The translations under genes and the position numbers were made by a program. From Lentisphaerota bacterium (GTDB taxonomy: Bacteria; Verrucomicrobiota; Lentisphaeria; Victivallales; Victivallaceae), in the NCBI GenBank assembly GCA_015061695.1, contig SUWA01000009.1, positions 1-43,970 of the forward strand: a DNA stretch of 43,970 nt. The letters run 5' to 3'. Positions 1 to 8,076 of this stretch are shown here, one piece after another. Below the pieces are notes generated by a model. That model did no database searches. It saw only the letters and a program-made list of their open reading frames with translations, and was not told the DNA's origin. Every line of letters begins with the position of its first letter. The stretch's first letter is position 1.

Positions 1-169
1 GCAGATAACCGCTGCCGCTTTTGATGTACTGAAAGACAAAAAATGACTCTTCGCGCAACCGGAAAGTCCGCCGGCTGTATCCGGGCGAAGTTATTCCCGC
101 CATCAGCAAATGTACCGGCAAATTATCCTCCGGCACCGCCGCATAAGTAAAAACAGTTCCACTGCTCAT
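1..169 (-). CDS. AraC-family regulator, N-terminal fragment (cut by window edge)
   Basis: An open frame starts with ATG at 169 on the minus strand and runs off the window at base 1, leaving 56 visible residues (MSSGTVFTYAAVPEDNLPVH and onward). The stretch FVFQYIKSGSGYL resembles the cupin-like effector-binding domain that precedes the helix-turn-helix of AraC/XylS regulators. The DNA-binding part lies outside the window, so the assignment rests on a short segment. It follows the sugar-epimerase gene on the same strand after a 122-base gap that contains a large hairpin, so it may be transcribed separately. Such regulators usually sense sugars or related ligands. What this one binds cannot be read from here. 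Confidence 0.5.
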   Translation of the reverse strand, partial: MSSGTVFTYAAVPEDNLPVHLLMAGITSPGYSRRTFRLREESFFVFQYIKSGSGYL

Positions 170-199
170 AGAATTATTAAAAATGGAAGCCCCCTTTTC

Positions 200-257
200 C
201 CAAACCTTTGCCCGCTTTCATTTTTTGCATCGCAAAAAATGAAGGCGGTTCTTTTGG
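200..257. repeat. Long hairpin-forming inverted repeat
   Basis: A 16-base arm at 213-228 pairs with 232-247 around a 3-base loop with one mismatch (cgctttcattttttgc against gcaaaaaatgaaggcg). CCCAAA at 200-205 and TTTGGG at 252-257 extend the base. It lies between the epimerase gene and the AraC-like gene, both on the minus strand. No T-tract follows on the minus strand, so a standard Rho-independent terminator is not obvious. It may still end or process the upstream transcript, or be a small palindromic repeat. Confidence 0.7.
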
Positions 258-291
258 GATCAGGATGGCGTTACAAGCAAATATAATCCGC

Positions 292-1467
292 TTATTGTGC
301 GTCCATTTCTTTCATCAGTTTGACCGACATAAAGAGGCAGCGGGGCAGATGGAAGAAGGTCTTCCACTTGCCGCCTTTGAGCATGTGCGTGGGTTCACCG
401 CGGCGGTTGAGGTACGCAAACCATTCGCCGTATTCCGGATCAGGAAAATGGCTCCAGGTCCAGTCGTCGAGCTTGTAGAACCAGTTGAGGAATTTCTCGT
501 CTTTGCTCACTTTATAGGCGTACAAACAGGCGATCAGCGCTTCGTTATGCACCCACCAGAGCTTCATATCGTGCTGCAGTTCCAGATGCGGCTTGCCCAG
601 TACATCCATAAAGTAGAAAATGCCGCCGAACTCTTTATCCCAGCCGAAATTCAGCGTTGCTTCGATGATCTTCAGCACTTCGGCCTGACGGCTGGTATTG
701 CCCATTTCGTTCATATAATCGAGCATGAACCACATGGCTTCCAGCACATGACCTGGGTTGAGCATACGGCCCTGGCAGCTTTCCAGATCAAAACTGCCGT
801 CGGGCAGGATATTTTCAAAGACTACTTTGTATTCTTCGTTCCAGAACTTATCCAGCACCAGATCCAGCGCTTCGGAACCGGCTTTATCGTAATCGGTGAT
901 TCCCAGACCGCGGCGCATCACCAGCGCCAGATTGGCGATCATCATGTAGTGGCCCAGCGCCTGATAGCTCTGGCGGGCGGGCATACTCTTGTTCCAACGG
1001 CCGGCGGGATTGCCGCTGGCAACGCGGGCAAGGTAGCTGTCCATAGCTTCTTTGGCGGCATCAAAGTAACGTTTTTCGCCGGTGGCGCGGTACATTTCGG
1101 CCGCGCCCATGGCCGCAAAGCAGTCCGAAAACACGTTGTATTGCGAAATGATCGGTTCGCCGGCGCGGTTCAACGCAAAGTAGTAAGAACCATCTTCGGC
1201 CCGGCCTTTGTTGTAAAGAAAATCAAAGCCGTCGCTGGCGATTTTCAGAAATTCATCTTTTTTATATTCGGAAGCGTAAAATTCGCCGAACATATAAACG
1301 ATGCGCCACTGCATCCACATATATTTGTTGGTATCGTAAACCGAACCGTCGCGGTCAAGGCTGGTGAAGTAGCCGCCGCATTCCTTGTCAATACAGTTTT
1401 TTTCCCAGAACGGGATCACATCATTGACGAGAGTGTTTTCGTAACGCTCAATAAATTTTTCAAACAT
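292..1467 (-). CDS. N-acylglucosamine 2-epimerase (AGE) family protein
   Basis: A 391-residue protein of normal length for the AGE family, an alpha/alpha-barrel group that interconverts sugar C2 epimers or isomerises mannose, N-acetylglucosamine or cellobiose-type sugars in the cytoplasm. Family hallmarks are visible: NPGHVLEAMWFML near residue 220, KLWWVHNEALIACL near 310, and FFHLPRCLFM near the C-terminus. These supply the histidines and acidic residues that line the active site in characterised members. There is no signal peptide. The start is supported by AAGGAG eight bases upstream of the ATG. It is the last gene of a thiI / EamA / epimerase operon, 30 bases after the transporter. The exact substrate (mannose, ManNAc/GlcNAc or a disaccharide) cannot be decided from sequence alone. 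Confidence 0.88.
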   Translation of the reverse strand: MFEKFIERYENTLVNDVIPFWEKNCIDKECGGYFTSLDRDGSVYDTNKYMWMQWRIVYMFGEFYASEYKKDEFLKIASDGFDFLYNKGRAEDGSYYFALNRAGEPIISQYNVFSDCFAAMGAAEMYRATGEKRYFDAAKEAMDSYLARVASGNPAGRWNKSMPARQSYQALGHYMMIANLALVMRRGLGITDYDKAGSEALDLVLDKFWNEEYKVVFENILPDGSFDLESCQGRMLNPGHVLEAMWFMLDYMNEMGNTSRQAEVLKIIEATLNFGWDKEFGGIFYFMDVLGKPHLELQHDMKLWWVHNEALIACLYAYKVSKDEKFLNWFYKLDDWTWSHFPDPEYGEWFAYLNRRGEPTHMLKGGKWKTFFHLPRCLFMSVKLMKEMDAQ

Positions 1468-1497
1468 TTTTCTGCTCCTTGTTAAAAGGTTTTATAT

Positions 1498-2418
1498 TCA
1501 GATTACCGAAATAATCAATCCCAACATGATCACTGCCAGCGCCGTCAAACGCAATATGCTGACTTTTTCTTTGAGGATAATAAATCCCAGCAGTGCGCCG
1601 ACCGGCAAACTCAACTGCCGGAACGCCTGTACAAAACTTACGTTGTTTACATGATCCATAGCTACCAGAACCAGCAGATATGCCAATCCTGCTGCCACCC
1701 CCGCTGCAAAAGGGTGATAGCTCCTGACCAGATTTTTCAACAGACCTTTTTCTTTTCCGCAACAAAGACAGCACGGTACGATCAGCCACAGCATGGCACT
1801 GGCAAAACTTTCGCGACAGGTGGAATATGCGGCGGCGGTCAGCAATGCATTACTGCCTTCGGGCGCAAAATCCATAATTTTTTTGATTCCGAAACCGTCC
1901 GCAACTGTGTAACCGGTAGTTCCGGCGGCGGCAATAAGTATACCGATCAAGCCTTTGCGGATCGACTTGAGTTTTTCCATCAGGCTCATACCGTCACAGC
2001 TGTCGGTAAATGCCATGCACATGCAGCCGGCAAAAATAATTATCATGCCCGCAACTGACCAGACCGAAAGCGCCTTGCCCCAATGAAACAGACTGGTTAC
2101 AAGCATAGTAAAAAATACCGGCAACGCCCGCGCCATCGGGTAAGCCATGGATATATCGCAATTCCGGTAAGCCATCATCAGCCCCACATCACAGAACACT
2201 CCGCAAAACGCTCCCAGAAACGCATATTGGAGTATATCCAATGGCAGTTTGAACAAAAGTCCTGACATCAATCCCATCGGCAGGATCACCAGCAGGATCG
2301 AAGTGGAAAATAACGCAAAAAAGCTCATTGAACTTTTGCCGCTGCTTTTACACAGAAAGTGCCACAAACTGTGCAGTAAAAGCGAAGCAAAAATCAATAT
2401 AAAAGCTGTCAGCGTCAT
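1498..2418 (-). CDS. EamA/DMT-family membrane transporter
   Basis: A 306-residue protein made almost entirely of hydrophobic helices, consistent with the ten-helix, two-fold repeated EamA (drug/metabolite transporter) fold. The second half carries the typical ending VSFVQAFRQLSLPVGALLGFIILKEKVS, where the conserved glutamate of the last EamA repeat sits. A cysteine-rich stretch (LIVPCCLCCGKEKG) lies in the central region. Its ATG overlaps the thiI stop codon by four bases (ATGA), so translation is probably coupled. Known relatives export or import small metabolites, sugars or amino acids, and the substrate here is unknown. The placement directly before a sugar epimerase hints at a sugar or amino-sugar, but this is inference. 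Confidence 0.85.
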   Translation of the reverse strand: MTLTAFILIFASLLLHSLWHFLCKSSGKSSMSFFALFSTSILLVILPMGLMSGLLFKLPLDILQYAFLGAFCGVFCDVGLMMAYRNCDISMAYPMARALPVFFTMLVTSLFHWGKALSVWSVAGMIIIFAGCMCMAFTDSCDGMSLMEKLKSIRKGLIGILIAAAGTTGYTVADGFGIKKIMDFAPEGSNALLTAAAYSTCRESFASAMLWLIVPCCLCCGKEKGLLKNLVRSYHPFAAGVAAGLAYLLVLVAMDHVNNVSFVQAFRQLSLPVGALLGFIILKEKVSILRLTALAVIMLGLIISVI

Positions 2419-3644
2419 GCCTTGTCTCCGCTCAACGCAACTTCAGCAAGTTGTTCGATCATTTCCCAATAGTTGGGGATCTTGGCTTCTTCTTTTTCCG
2501 CTTCGGCAACCGTTACGCGGGTGGCCGGATTGTCGGGCGCAAACACGGTGCAGGAATCCGGCACCTGTACTTTGGAGAGTTCAAACGTGCCGATCGCTTC
2601 AGCAATGCGGATCGTTTCGAGCTTATCCTGGCCGCAGAGCGGGCGCAATATAAGCATATCGACCGCGTGATCGATGGTACTCATATTTTCCAGCGTCTGA
2701 CTGGCCACCTGACCCAATGATTCGCCGGTAAGCAATGCTTTGATCTTGCGGCGGCGGGCGATCTTTTCGGCAATGCGGAACATCAAACGCCGGTAGAGTA
2801 CGGTGCGCAGCCGGGGATTGCAGTTGTCGCGGATAAGTTTCTGCATTTCCACCAGATTCACCATATACAACCGTCCCGACTGCTGAAAGGTGTTCAGGTA
2901 ATCGGCAATGCGCTGAACCTTTTCCACTGTTTCCGGCGGGGTGTAAGGCTCGCTGTGGAAGCCGATATAGTCCACCGGTGAACCGCGTTTCATGGTCAGA
3001 TAACACGCCACCGGCGAGTCGATGCCGCCGGAGAGCAGCGCCAAAGCCCGGTCATTGCTGCTGACGGGCAATCCGCCGGGCGCGGCAAAAGTTTCCAGCC
3101 AGATGATCGCCAGTTCTTCGCGTACTTCCACGCCAATGGTCAGATTTGCAGTGTCGTTCAGATCCAGTTTCAGATTTTCGCGGCCGTAGATACCGCCCAG
3201 CAAACTGGTAAGTCTGATTTCGATTTCCTGCGATTTGAGCGGAAAGTTTTTATCGCTGCGCCGGGCGCGGAAGCGGAAGCGCAGAGTGCGGTTTTCCGCA
3301 TGAGCTTGTTCGATCAGATCCGGCAGCAGTTCGGCGGCGGCACTCTGCAGTTTGGCTTCTATTTCCTCAAGCTCCGGGGCGCAGACAATGGCCGGAGAAA
3401 AGTTTTCGATCCCCAGCGCCCGCAGCTTCAGTTCGTGCCGGACGATACTTAATTCTGATTCGGTAAAATCGCGTTTGTCGGCAAATTCCATCCAGATCCG
3501 CCCCCGCACTTTGCGGTAGCGCAGATCGGGCAGCTGCACACGCAGTATACGGCGCAGATTTTCCAGCATGGTACGCTCAAAGTGAGCGCGGTTGTTGCCT
3601 TTGGTGGCAATTTCGTGATAGCGGCAGATTATGGCGTTGTACAT
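2415..3644 (-). CDS. thiI: tRNA 4-thiouridine synthase ThiI (no rhodanese domain)
   Basis: ThiI adenylates and thiolates uridine 8 of tRNA. Chosen start: MYNAIICRYHEIATKGNNRA (ATG at 3644, 409 aa). A longer frame to 3695 would begin inside the predicted -10 box. The order is a ferredoxin-like/THUMP N-terminal half, then the PP-loop ALLSGGIDSPVACYLTM (residues about 200-215), then LLTGESLGQVASQTLENM, typical of ThiI. A cysteine in VPDSCTVF (about residue 365) aligns with the catalytic Cys344 of E. coli ThiI. The C-terminal rhodanese domain of the enterobacterial enzyme is missing, as in many other bacteria, so persulfide delivery must come from a cysteine desulfurase directly. First gene of a three-gene operon, four-base overlap with the next gene. 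Confidence 0.93.
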   Translation of the reverse strand: MYNAIICRYHEIATKGNNRAHFERTMLENLRRILRVQLPDLRYRKVRGRIWMEFADKRDFTESELSIVRHELKLRALGIENFSPAIVCAPELEEIEAKLQSAAAELLPDLIEQAHAENRTLRFRFRARRSDKNFPLKSQEIEIRLTSLLGGIYGRENLKLDLNDTANLTIGVEVREELAIIWLETFAAPGGLPVSSNDRALALLSGGIDSPVACYLTMKRGSPVDYIGFHSEPYTPPETVEKVQRIADYLNTFQQSGRLYMVNLVEMQKLIRDNCNPRLRTVLYRRLMFRIAEKIARRRKIKALLTGESLGQVASQTLENMSTIDHAVDMLILRPLCGQDKLETIRIAEAIGTFELSKVQVPDSCTVFAPDNPATRVTVAEAEKEEAKIPNYWEMIEQLAEVALSGDKA

Positions 3645-3686
3645 TATAGGCGTCATCCGGTTAAAAGTTTCTTGCTTCACTGGATT

Positions 3687-3714
3687 AATATACACTTACA
3701 TTGGATTTCTGCAA
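3687..3714 (-). promoter_or_regulatory. Predicted promoter of the thiI operon
   Basis: On the minus strand TTGCAG (3709-3714), a 16-base spacer and TATATT (3687-3692). Transcription would start near 3680, about 36 bases before the chosen thiI ATG and downstream of the upstream in-frame ATG at 3695. It faces away from the dus promoter. Confidence 0.6.
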
Positions 3715-3724
3715 GAGCTGGAAT

Positions 3725-3753
3725 TTGCAATTTTACTGCTTTAGTGCTATCTT
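3725..3753 (+). promoter_or_regulatory. Predicted promoter of dus
   Basis: TTGCAA (3725-3730), a 17-base spacer and TATCTT (3748-3753). The expected start near 3760 is only about four bases before the dus ATG at 3764, which would give an almost leaderless mRNA. The boxes partly abut the divergent thiI promoter. Confidence 0.6.
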
Positions 3754-3763
3754 TTGTGCGGTT

Positions 3764-4681
3764 ATGAAAGATTTTCTCAAAAAATACAATATTCTTGTTG
3801 CTCCCATGGAAGGCGTCATGCGGCCGGGACTGATCGAAGTCTGTAACGATCTTGAACTGACGCCCGTGTGGGTAACACCCTTTTTGCGGGTTTCCGAAAG
3901 CGTGCCGAAAGAAAAAGAGATCAAAAAGTTTCTGGCGCCTTTTGCCCCAGCGACCAACCGCGTGATATTGCAGATCATGGGGGTGGATAAAGATAAACTG
4001 GCCGAAACCGCGCTGCGGGGCATGGCTTGCGGCGCAACAGGTATCGACCTTAATTGCGGTTGCCCCAGTCATCAGGTGGTGCGGCACGGCGCGGGCGGTG
4101 GGATGCTCAAAGATCCTGACCGGACGGCCCGGATCATCGAGGCAATAAGCCAAAAACTTTCCGGCGGATTTTTCAGTATCAAAACCCGTCTGGGCTTCGA
4201 TTCTTTTGCCAATTCCGGCCATATCCTCAAACTCTGGAGCAGCGCCGGGCAAGTCGATATGTTTACTTTGCACTACCGCACAGTGCAGGAGGGGTATCGC
4301 AGTGTACCCGGGCGGGAAGCGCGGCTGGCGGCCGCGTGTGCGGTTCTTCCGGAACATATTCTGCGCTTCGGCAACGGCGATATAACCGATCCGGTCGAAG
4401 CGGAAAAACTCTGCCGGACGCTCCGGCTCGACGGCACCATGATCGGCCGCGCCTTCTGGCACGATCCGGGGATGCTGGTGCGTCATTTTGAGCCGGAACG
4501 CTTGAGTCAGATGCCCGATGCCAGATGCGCCCGGCAGCTTTTGTGGGATGCGCTCCAACAGCTGCCGTTCCGCAAGAACTTCTGGAGCATCGGTAATGCG
4601 ATCGAAACATCGGGTTTGATCTTCGGCGCAGACTCGATCCAGTTCCGGGAAATGAAAGCACGTTTCAGTACCCGCCGCTGA
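3764..4681 (+). CDS. tRNA-dihydrouridine synthase (Dus family)
   Basis: A 305-residue flavoenzyme that reduces specific uridines of tRNA to dihydrouridine. The TIM-barrel start YNILVAPMEGVMRPGLIE, the FMN/active-site block DLNCGCPSHQVVRHGAGGGM (catalytic cysteine expected at C100) and FGNGDITDPVEAEKL / GTMIGRAFWHDP are all family signatures. The ATG at 3764 was chosen because family members begin just before the APM motif. An in-frame ATG at 3701 adds 21 residues without homology and precedes the predicted -10 box. It is divergent from thiI, another tRNA modification gene. Which Dus subtype (and so which uridine) is uncertain. The protein looks nearer to DusB/DusC-type enzymes than to DusA by eye. 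Confidence 0.9.
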   Translation: MKDFLKKYNILVAPMEGVMRPGLIEVCNDLELTPVWVTPFLRVSESVPKEKEIKKFLAPFAPATNRVILQIMGVDKDKLAETALRGMACGATGIDLNCGCPSHQVVRHGAGGGMLKDPDRTARIIEAISQKLSGGFFSIKTRLGFDSFANSGHILKLWSSAGQVDMFTLHYRTVQEGYRSVPGREARLAAACAVLPEHILRFGNGDITDPVEAEKLCRTLRLDGTMIGRAFWHDPGMLVRHFEPERLSQMPDARCARQLLWDALQQLPFRKNFWSIGNAIETSGLIFGADSIQFREMKARFSTRR

Positions 4682-4716
4682 ATTTTCTATTCCGCGGGGA
4701 ATACAAATGCAATTAT

Positions 4717-5223
4717 TTACCGTGTTTGCTGCCGGGTGAAGCCGGGCGCGGGCATGTTCAGCAGCCGTTCAAATTCGCGTTTGACCAGTTCTTCGCGTTT
4801 TTTCTCGCGTTCGTCCAATTCCTGACGCAGACGCTGGAGTTCAGCTTCGGCGCGCGCGATGCGCTCTTTCTGATCCACGACCATAGCCTGAAAATCGGCG
4901 TCAATGCGCTTGAGCAATTCTTTTTTCAGCGGAGCGCGGTCGGCTTCGGGCATGATCTTGCAAGCATTGATCAACACCATGATCTCAATCCGGCGGCGCC
5001 GGGCGTTATCAAGTTTGCTGCGGTCGGCCTTGCTTGTACTTTCAGATTTCGTTTCTGACGGCGCGTAAACCGGCGGCGACATCCGGGGGCGGCTGCGGCG
5101 CGGTTCTTCGCGCCGGGTGGCCGGTTGGGTGGCACGCTCCGGATTGTGCTTGGGCTGATCAGCGCAGAGTGCAGTCGTCATTGCGGTTGCCAGTGCAGCC
5201 AGCATAATACATTTTTTTACCAT
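4717..5223 (-). CDS. Small exported coiled-coil protein in sigma/anti-sigma operon
   Basis: I do not recognise this 168-residue protein. It begins with a typical signal peptide (MVKKCIMLAALATAMTTALCA, cleavage expected after about residue 20), followed by a proline/arginine/serine-rich linker to about residue 70. A strongly charged helical segment from about 75 to 155 is rich in Glu, Lys and Arg, with heptad-like spacing (RIARAEAELQRLRQELDER), likely a coiled coil. It overlaps the anti-sigma gene by seven bases and is the third gene of an ECF sigma operon. This position suits a periplasmic sensor or effector that modulates the anti-sigma factor, as CnrX- or CpxP/Spy-type helical proteins do in other systems. 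That role is inference. Confidence 0.72.
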   Translation of the reverse strand: MVKKCIMLAALATAMTTALCADQPKHNPERATQPATRREEPRRSRPRMSPPVYAPSETKSESTSKADRSKLDNARRRRIEIMVLINACKIMPEADRAPLKKELLKRIDADFQAMVVDQKERIARAEAELQRLRQELDEREKKREELVKREFERLLNMPAPGFTRQQTR

Positions 5224-5819
5224 ATCATATCCTCACTGTAAAGGTTGAATACTTCAATACTCCACTGTTCTCCGTTGCGGGCATCCTGCATCGAATTTTT
5301 GCAGATCTGCACCCCTGTGATGGGTTGATCCCAAGTCAGGGTCACGCTGTTTTCTTCCAGCGCGGCAGCAAACATATCGTCTTCGACCGGCCAGATGTTG
5401 ACCGGTTCGATCTCATCCGGCGCTGCGGACGAAGCGGCTGCTGCGGTATAATGCTGACTGTTCGGCTGCTGCGAAGGCTCATAGCTGACCGTTGTCAGCT
5501 GCACATCGAAAAGCACCGTGCCGATGCACAACGCGACCGCCGCCGCTATGCTCATCGGTATTACCACCAATCGCAACATCTTGCGGGTACGGTCTTTGCG
5601 CTTATAGCTAATGCGTTTGATCTCCGCAAATTCCGGTATGTTGCCCTTAATGACCGGTTCCAGCGCCAGCAGATCTTTTTGAAAATCGGCGAACTCCCGG
5701 CACGACGGGCATCCGGCCAGATGCGCCCGGATCGACGGATCGCTGTTCGCAGTACCGGCAACAACAGCTTCTTCGCAGATAGTGCAGCTGATCTTGATTT
5801 TTTCCGATTCGTTTTTCAT
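5217..5819 (-). CDS. Zinc-finger transmembrane anti-sigma factor
   Basis: A 200-residue single-pass protein starting at the ATG at 5819, which is preceded by GAGGTG. An upstream extension of the frame would overlap the sigma gene. The N-terminal domain has the anti-sigma zinc signature His33-x3-Cys37-x2-Cys40 (IRAHLAGCPSCREF), with further cysteines at 12 and 15. One transmembrane helix spans about residues 81-105 (LRLVVIPMSIAAAVALCIG). The last ~95 residues, rich in Ser/Ala/Pro and then a beta-like segment (ENSVTLTWDQPITGVQI), should be periplasmic. It starts eight bases after the sigma factor stop. By family knowledge it would hold the sigma factor at the membrane until a periplasmic signal triggers release. 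The inducer is unknown. Confidence 0.83.
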   Translation of the reverse strand: MKNESEKIKISCTICEEAVVAGTANSDPSIRAHLAGCPSCREFADFQKDLLALEPVIKGNIPEFAEIKRISYKRKDRTRKMLRLVVIPMSIAAAVALCIGTVLFDVQLTTVSYEPSQQPNSQHYTAAAASSAAPDEIEPVNIWPVEDDMFAAALEENSVTLTWDQPITGVQICKNSMQDARNGEQWSIEVFNLYSEDMIW

Positions 5820-5827
5820 TTTCACCT

Positions 5828-6448
5828 CTATAGATATAAATGCTGTCGCAAAAATTTCAAACAATTGTGCATCCGCCCCAGCGCGGTATTCAAAGGGCAC
5901 TTCTGAATTGCGGCTATCTCTTTAAAACTCAAATCATTCTGCCGCATTATAAAAACCTCGCGCTGTTCCTGCGGCAATTGCTGGAGCAGTTCTTCCAACC
6001 GCTCGCGCAACTCCTGGGCGCCAACCAGCGATTGCGGGTTTTCGCCGCAGCCGCCGGTTTCCGGCAGCTCGCCATCGTCAGTTACCGCGCCGATCCTGGC
6101 GCGGCTCTTTTCGCGCCGGAAATGCTCCAAAACCTGATTCCGCGCCACATGGAACAACCATGCGCTGAATTTGCCGTCTTCCCGGTAATCAGACAACTTA
6201 TTGAACACCTTGATCCACAACTCCTGAAACACATCATCGGCGCTCATGGTATCATTGCCCAGCATCCGGTTCAAATAGGCATACAGCGGTTTCCGGTAAC
6301 GCTCATAGAGTATTTCCAACGCCTGTTCGCTGCCTTGCCGCGCGGCGGCTGTCAATATTTCATCAGGCAACCCGGCATGAGCAACTGGAGAATCGCATTT
6401 TTTACTCATGCAGTCCAAATCCTGTTTGCTTTTTTGTTTTTCACTCAC
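5828..6448 (-). CDS. ECF-type RNA polymerase sigma factor
   Basis: A sigma-70 family protein of ECF size. Region 2 is seen as ALEILYERYRKPLYAYLNRM ... DDVFQELWIKVFNKLSDYR ... KFSAWLFHVARNQVLEHFRR. Region 4 is LEELLQQLPQEQREVFIMRQ followed by LSFKEIAAIQKCPLNTALGRM, the helix-turn-helix that reads the -35 element. The frame opens with GTG at 6448 (206 aa). An ATG at 6409 would give 193 residues and still keep both regions. Neither start has a strong Shine-Dalgarno. First gene of the sigma / anti-sigma / exported-protein operon. The target regulon is unknown. Confidence 0.9.
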   Translation of the reverse strand: MSEKQKSKQDLDCMSKKCDSPVAHAGLPDEILTAAARQGSEQALEILYERYRKPLYAYLNRMLGNDTMSADDVFQELWIKVFNKLSDYREDGKFSAWLFHVARNQVLEHFRREKSRARIGAVTDDGELPETGGCGENPQSLVGAQELRERLEELLQQLPQEQREVFIMRQNDLSFKEIAAIQKCPLNTALGRMHNCLKFLRQHLYL

Positions 6449-6544
6449 TACAATGCCTGTTAACGCGGTTTTATTGTCAGTAAAAATCCATCCGATTCAA
6501 AAAAAATTTGCCATGATCGAAGAAAAATCATCATTTGCAAGTTT

Positions 6545-6573
6545 AAGATACACGCTTTGCCGGGCTATTGCAA
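6545..6573 (-). promoter_or_regulatory. Predicted promoter of the ECF sigma operon
   Basis: Minus strand TTGCAA (6568-6573), 17-base spacer, TATCTT (6545-6550). The boxes are identical to those in front of dus. The predicted leader is about 90 bases to the GTG start. Confidence 0.5.
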
Positions 6574-6592
6574 ACAGCAAACCGGATATTTT

Positions 6593-7951
6593 TCAGATCA
6601 CAGTTTGGCGCTTGTGCCACGGTACAAAGAGGAAATAAAACAAGTTGGGCAGTGCCGTGCTGTAGGTTGCCAGTGCGTAACCCAGCACCAGTCCGAACAG
6701 GCCCATCTGCAGATATATGCCAAAAAACCAGCTGAAAAATATCCGGCAGACAAATCCATCCAGCAAGGCGATTATCAATCCGAACACCGCATTGCCGATG
6801 CCTTGCACAAATCCGTTGGTACCTTTCATTATCAACAGTGCCGGGTAGTGCAGCAGCAGGCCGCCGACGATCACCGGCGCCAGATCCAGCACGCTGGGGT
6901 CATCGGTGAAAATACTGAACATGCCCCGGGGGAAAAAGTACATTACCAGTCCGAAGATCAGGAAAAATCCTCCGCAGATGCCCCACGCGTAATAGACCCC
7001 TTTGCGGACACGGTCGATATTGCCGGCGCCGATATTCTGGCCGACAATGGTGGAAACTGCCATCATTACGCCTTGCGAGATCTTGTTGGCCAGTTCGTCC
7101 AACCGCAGTGCAATGCCGAATGCCGCCGCCGCTTCCACCCCCAGTCTGTTGATCAGCGCCACCACAAAGATCATGGATATATTGATTGCGCCGAACCGCA
7201 CTGCAAACGGCACGCCCAGTTTGATCAACACCTTGAGCATAGCCGGGTTGCAGCTCAATAACTGCCAATTGAATTGCAAATCAAATACTTGCCGCTGGCG
7301 GTACATGTAATATATGGCCATAAACACAGCCGCGGCCTGACTGATGACTGTAGCTGCGGCCGCCCCGGCGACTCCCCAATGGAAAACTGCCACAAACAGC
7401 AGGTCAAGCAGTACATTCAGCACAGCCGAAACTACGATAAAGATGAATGGCCGCACCGAGTCGCCCACGCCGCGCAGCACAGCCGAAACTACGTTGTATA
7501 TGTATATAAAGATCAATCCGCCGCCGCAGATCTGCAGATAATCCAATGTTTCCTGCCACGCATTTTCCGGTGTGTTTACAAGTTTCAGCAGCCACGGAGC
7601 CAGCATTACCGACGCTGCTGAAAGGATCACTGCCGCGATCAGGTTCATGCCGGTCAGGGTGCTGATCGCTGATTTGAGCTGATGTTTTTCGCCCTTGCCG
7701 ATGAGTTGAGATACCAGAACCTGTCCGCCGGTGGAAATGCCCAACCCGATCATCATCAGAAACATCACCATAAAGCCGCCGGACATTACCGATGCGATCG
7801 CGCTTTTGCCCACATAACGGCCCAGCACCAGCATATCGACCATGCTGTAAAGCACCTGAAAGGCGTTGGAAAGCATGAATGGTACGGCAAATCGCAACAT
7901 CGGTTTGAAAAGCGATCCGCGGGTAAAATCCTGAATGGCGCCTGCTGGCAT
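6593..7951 (-). CDS. MATE-family multidrug/metabolite efflux protein
   Basis: A 452-residue integral membrane protein with about twelve hydrophobic segments, the standard size for MATE antiporters, which extrude cationic drugs or metabolites in exchange for Na+ or H+. Recognisable family features are the N-terminal PMLRFAVPFMLSNAFQVLYSMVDMLVLGRY and the repeat-like second half LIKLGVPFAVRFGAINISMIFVVALINRLG with VMMAVSTIVGQNIGAGNIDR. The start ATG is preceded by GGGAG at a good distance. It appears to be a single-gene transcription unit with its own promoter. The IS-element remnant lies immediately upstream of that promoter on the opposite strand. The substrate cannot be predicted. Confidence 0.92.
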   Translation of the reverse strand: MPAGAIQDFTRGSLFKPMLRFAVPFMLSNAFQVLYSMVDMLVLGRYVGKSAIASVMSGGFMVMFLMMIGLGISTGGQVLVSQLIGKGEKHQLKSAISTLTGMNLIAAVILSAASVMLAPWLLKLVNTPENAWQETLDYLQICGGGLIFIYIYNVVSAVLRGVGDSVRPFIFIVVSAVLNVLLDLLFVAVFHWGVAGAAAATVISQAAAVFMAIYYMYRQRQVFDLQFNWQLLSCNPAMLKVLIKLGVPFAVRFGAINISMIFVVALINRLGVEAAAAFGIALRLDELANKISQGVMMAVSTIVGQNIGAGNIDRVRKGVYYAWGICGGFFLIFGLVMYFFPRGMFSIFTDDPSVLDLAPVIVGGLLLHYPALLIMKGTNGFVQGIGNAVFGLIIALLDGFVCRIFFSWFFGIYLQMGLFGLVLGYALATYSTALPNLFYFLFVPWHKRQTVI

Positions 7952-7991
7952 AAAAAAACTCCCGGAGTTGATAAAATTCTATGCAGTATAT

Positions 7992-8019
7992 AATATACCA
8001 CCGGAAAATGTTTTTGCCA
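7992..8019 (-). promoter_or_regulatory. Predicted promoter of the MATE gene
   Basis: Minus strand TGGCAA (8014-8019), 16-base spacer, TATATT (7992-7997), giving a leader of roughly 35 bases. The -35 box is weak. Confidence 0.42.
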
Positions 8020-8076
8020 TCAAAATAAAAAACGGATGCCGGTCTTATTTTCCGCTGCAGGAAACGGCAAAATGTT

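Noticed and set aside
208-1485. A 425-codon plus-strand frame opposite the epimerase gene
   Set aside because: The minus-strand frame matches the AGE family over its whole length. The plus frame has no homology and starts inside the hairpin repeat.
6557-7261. Plus-strand frame rich in His and Gln opposite the MATE gene
   Set aside because: Composition and position show it is an antisense shadow of the MATE coding sequence.
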